From: Terriglobia bacterium
GTDB lineage: Bacteria; Acidobacteriota; Terriglobia; Bryobacterales; Bryobacteraceae
Length of the DNA: 64,000 nucleotides
Reading direction: 5' to 3'
NCBI GenBank assembly: GCA_020073345.1
Contig: JAIQFI010000012.1
Location: 62,001-126,000 of the forward strand
The notes below the pieces were generated by a model, which did not search any database, had not been told where the DNA came from, and was given only the letters and a program-made list of their open reading frames with translations. Position numbers and translations under genes: made by a program. This document shows, one piece after another, positions 62,313-64,000 of this stretch (positions are counted from its first letter, which is position 1; each line of letters opens with the position of its first letter).

Positions 62313-63473
62313 ATGAGGCCGGTTGCGATTGTGGGGATTGGCAAGACGGCGTTCGGCGCGTTCCCGGACCGCACGCTTCGCTCGCTGGCGGTGGAAGCGG
62401 GTGAGAAGTGTCTAGAAGACGCTGGCGTAAGTCCTTCACAAATCGAGGCTTTCTACCTCGGCAACTTCGCCGGCCCGTCGTTCGTGGGCCAGAATCACCT
62501 GGCCCCCTACATTGCGGGCAGCCTGGGGCTCACCGGCGTTCCCTGTACCCGATTTGAGGCTGCCTGCGCCTCCGGCGGCTCGGCCTTCTTCCACGCGGTT
62601 TCCAGCGTGGCCGCCGGGCTGAACGATATCGTCCTGGTGGCGGGCGTCGAGAAGATGACCTCGCAGACCACTCCTAAGGTCACCGAAATCCTGGCCGGGG
62701 CGGGGGACATGGCCGGCGAGGGGCGCGCGGGAGCGACGTTTCCGGCGCTTTTCGCGATGATCGCGAAGCGCCACATGTATCAGTACGGCACCACGCGCGA
62801 GCAGCTCGCCGCGGTGGCCGTGAAAAACCACGCCAATGGCGCGAAAAATCCGTTGGCGCATATGCGCAAAGTCATCACCATGGAACAGGCTCTGGCGGGC
62901 AAGATGATCTCGGAGCCGCTCACCGTGTTCGATTGCTCGCTGATCAGCGACGGCGCGGCGGCGGTGGTCATCGTACCCCTGGAACGCGCCTCCGAATTCA
63001 CCGATCAGCCCGTGCGGATTCTGGGCATCGCACAGACCTCCGATTACGTCGCACTGGATGCGAAGGCCGACATCACCACGTTCTGGGCAGTACAAGAGGC
63101 GGCGGAGAAAGCCTACAAGATGGCGCACGTCAGTGCCCGCGACATCGAGTTCGCCGAAGTGCACGACTGCTTCACCATTGCCGAGATCGTGGCGACCGAA
63201 GACCTCGGGTTTATCAAGAAAGGCGAGGGCGGACCGTACGTGCTCGAAGGTCGCACCTGTTTGCGCGCCGAGCGCCCAATCAACGCCAGTGGAGGGCTGA
63301 AGGCCAAGGGTCACCCGGTCGGCGCGACCGGAGTCGGACAGATCTGCGACGTGGCGCTGCAGATCCGCGGCGAGGCAGGCGAGCTTCAACTAGATCGCCA
63401 CTCCATCGGCTTGGCGCAGAACTTGGGCGGTTCGGGTGCGACGGCGGTTGTGACAGTGCTGGGTGGAATATGA
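62313..63473 (+). CDS. thiolase-family acyl-CoA transferase (SCP2/acetyl-CoA acetyltransferase type)
   Basis: A 386-residue thiolase. The nucleophile Cys is in TRFEAACASGGSAFFHA near residue 88. HDCF in FAEVHDCFTIAEIVATEDLG and GLKAKGHPVGATGVGQICDV carry the catalytic His residues. The HDCF motif and short C-terminus fit the SCP2-type thiolases that often pair with DUF35 proteins, and one follows directly. It may perform thiolytic cleavage or condensation of acyl-CoA. Its stop overlaps the next start (ATGA). Confidence 0.9.
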   Translation: MRPVAIVGIGKTAFGAFPDRTLRSLAVEAGEKCLEDAGVSPSQIEAFYLGNFAGPSFVGQNHLAPYIAGSLGLTGVPCTRFEAACASGGSAFFHAVSSVAAGLNDIVLVAGVEKMTSQTTPKVTEILAGAGDMAGEGRAGATFPALFAMIAKRHMYQYGTTREQLAAVAVKNHANGAKNPLAHMRKVITMEQALAGKMISEPLTVFDCSLISDGAAAVVIVPLERASEFTDQPVRILGIAQTSDYVALDAKADITTFWAVQEAAEKAYKMAHVSARDIEFAEVHDCFTIAEIVATEDLGFIKKGEGGPYVLEGRTCLRAERPINASGGLKAKGHPVGATGVGQICDVALQIRGEAGELQLDRHSIGLAQNLGGSGATAVVTVLGGI

Positions 63474-63676
63474 GCACAGGCGTGATCTACACCGAGACCG
63501 TGGTGCACGCCGCGCCGGCGGAATTCGTGGCGGATGCGCCGTATCAACTGGCGATCGTCTCGCTCGATAGCGGAGGGCGCTTGACCGCGCGGATCACCGG
63601 GGAGCGCGTGAAGATCGGCGACAAGGTGGAGCTCGCCGAGACGCGCGGCGGCGTCGAGTTCTTCCGCAAACAGTGA
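63470..63676 (+). CDS. short DUF35 OB-fold partner of the thiolase
   Basis: A 68-residue protein (MSTGVIYTETVVHAAPAEF..., GRLTARITGERVKIGDKVELAETRGGVEFFRK) resembling the OB-fold half of DUF35 proteins. The usual N-terminal rubredoxin-like zinc ribbon, with four Cys, is missing. DUF35 proteins form complexes with SCP2-type thiolases and channel acyl-CoA. It is coupled to the thiolase (ATGA) and to rlmH (GTGA). Confidence 0.75.
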   Translation: MSTGVIYTETVVHAAPAEFVADAPYQLAIVSLDSGGRLTARITGERVKIGDKVELAETRGGVEFFRKQ

Positions 63677-64000
63677 AGATCTTCCTCTACTACGTCGGCA
63701 AGGCGCGCGATACGCACGCCAACGCCATGGCGGAAGAGTACATTAAGCGCTCGGGGCGATTCGCGACGTGCGAGATGCGTGAAATCCAGCCGGGGCGTTT
63801 TGATCCCTGGGCGAAGCATCCGTCGGCACGCAAGATTCTGCTGGATCCCGCGGGCAAGGCGCTCGACTCGAAGAAGCTGACTGCTCTGTTTGACCGCGAT
63901 CTGGTATTCGCCATTGGAGGCGCCGACGGCCTGCCGGAAGCTTGGAGGCCGAAGGCGGATCTTCTCGTCTCTTTGTCGGCGCTAACCATGCCGCACGAAC
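63673..64000 (+). CDS. rlmH: 23S rRNA pseudouridine-1915 N3-methyltransferase RlmH (partial)
   Basis: The start of a SPOUT methyltransferase; the 3' end is beyond the window. It begins at GTG 63673 (VKIFLYYVGKARDTHANAMAEEYIKR), overlapping the DUF35 stop by four bases. The C-terminal visible part FAIGGADGLPEAWRPKADLLVSLSALTMPHE is the SAM-binding knot motif of RlmH. About 109 of roughly 150 residues are in the window. RlmH methylates pseudouridine 1915 in helix 69 of the 23S rRNA. Confidence 0.93.
   Translation, partial: MKIFLYYVGKARDTHANAMAEEYIKRSGRFATCEMREIQPGRFDPWAKHPSARKILLDPAGKALDSKKLTALFDRDLVFAIGGADGLPEAWRPKADLLVSLSALTMPHE

Noticed and set aside
62436-63389. Minus-strand frame of 317 codons
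   Set aside because: It lies opposite the thiolase gene and has no family match.

Overview
The window looks like a core chromosomal segment of an acidobacterium close to Solibacter/Bryobacter. The clues are high GC, a TIGR03437-type C-terminal tail at the left edge (a domain expanded in Solibacter), an adjacent DUF1800/DUF1501 pair, and a short diheme cytochrome of the reaction-centre-cytochrome type found in this phylum. No prophage, intact transposase, CRISPR array or rRNA was seen. This placement is inference from protein families; no search was run.

Layout. 0-3.5 kb: a TIGR03437 tail, tRNA-Ala(CGC), msrB, a non-coding stretch with a 23-bp tandem repeat, tRNA-Pro(CGG), an acyltransferase, a TauE-like permease and rpmB. 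3.5-7.2 kb: an unfamiliar three-gene minus-strand unit (Con-A-like membrane protein, TPR protein, membrane protein with a RodZ-type C-terminal domain). 7.2-15.4 kb: a helical protein, DUF1501/DUF1800, two small secreted proteins, a dGTPase-like HD protein, a YfgM-like TPR protein, a LuxR-type response regulator and an RsbV/RsbW-like pair. 15.5-29.7 kb: M16 peptidase, two adaptor/ABC-ATPase pairs without a visible permease, ilvD, trxA, DUF4337, glgA, a MatB-like ligase and an AAA+ ATPase with a winged-helix-like region.

29.9-36 kb is the replication locus: tRNA-Gly(GCC), dnaA, a probable oriC, dnaN and gyrB. The dnaA-dnaN gap holds near-consensus DnaA boxes and a DnaA-trio-like tract. A decayed AbrB/RelE toxin-antitoxin pair follows. 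36-48 kb is a surface-glycan cluster: a PEBP protein, alr, five glycosyltransferase genes including a GT2-GT4 fusion, a coiled-coil methyltransferase and a Wzt-like ABC ATPase. 48-52 kb holds tRNA-Met and the mnmG-rsmG-parA-parB segregation operon with a near-perfect parS in rsmG. 52-58 kb holds purD, tRNA-Arg, a 7Fe ferredoxin, the cytochrome, hemD and an ATP synthase F0 block (atpZ-atpI-atpB-atpE) ending in a strong terminator, then a HOGA-like aldolase. 58-64 kb holds a CheW-like protein, an O-antigen ligase, a rhodanese, an ECF sigma/anti-sigma/secreted-protein operon, a thiolase with a tiny OB-fold partner, and the start of rlmH.

Genes are tightly packed. Many neighbours overlap by 4 bases (ATGA or GTGA), and several convergent pairs share stop-codon bases. 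The points most worth a second look are the oriC with its DnaA-trio-like tract, the RodZ-C operon at 3.5-7.1 kb, the Q/E-T ion-site pattern and signal-peptide extension of AtpE, the glycosyltransferase without a standard start codon, and the broken toxin gene.
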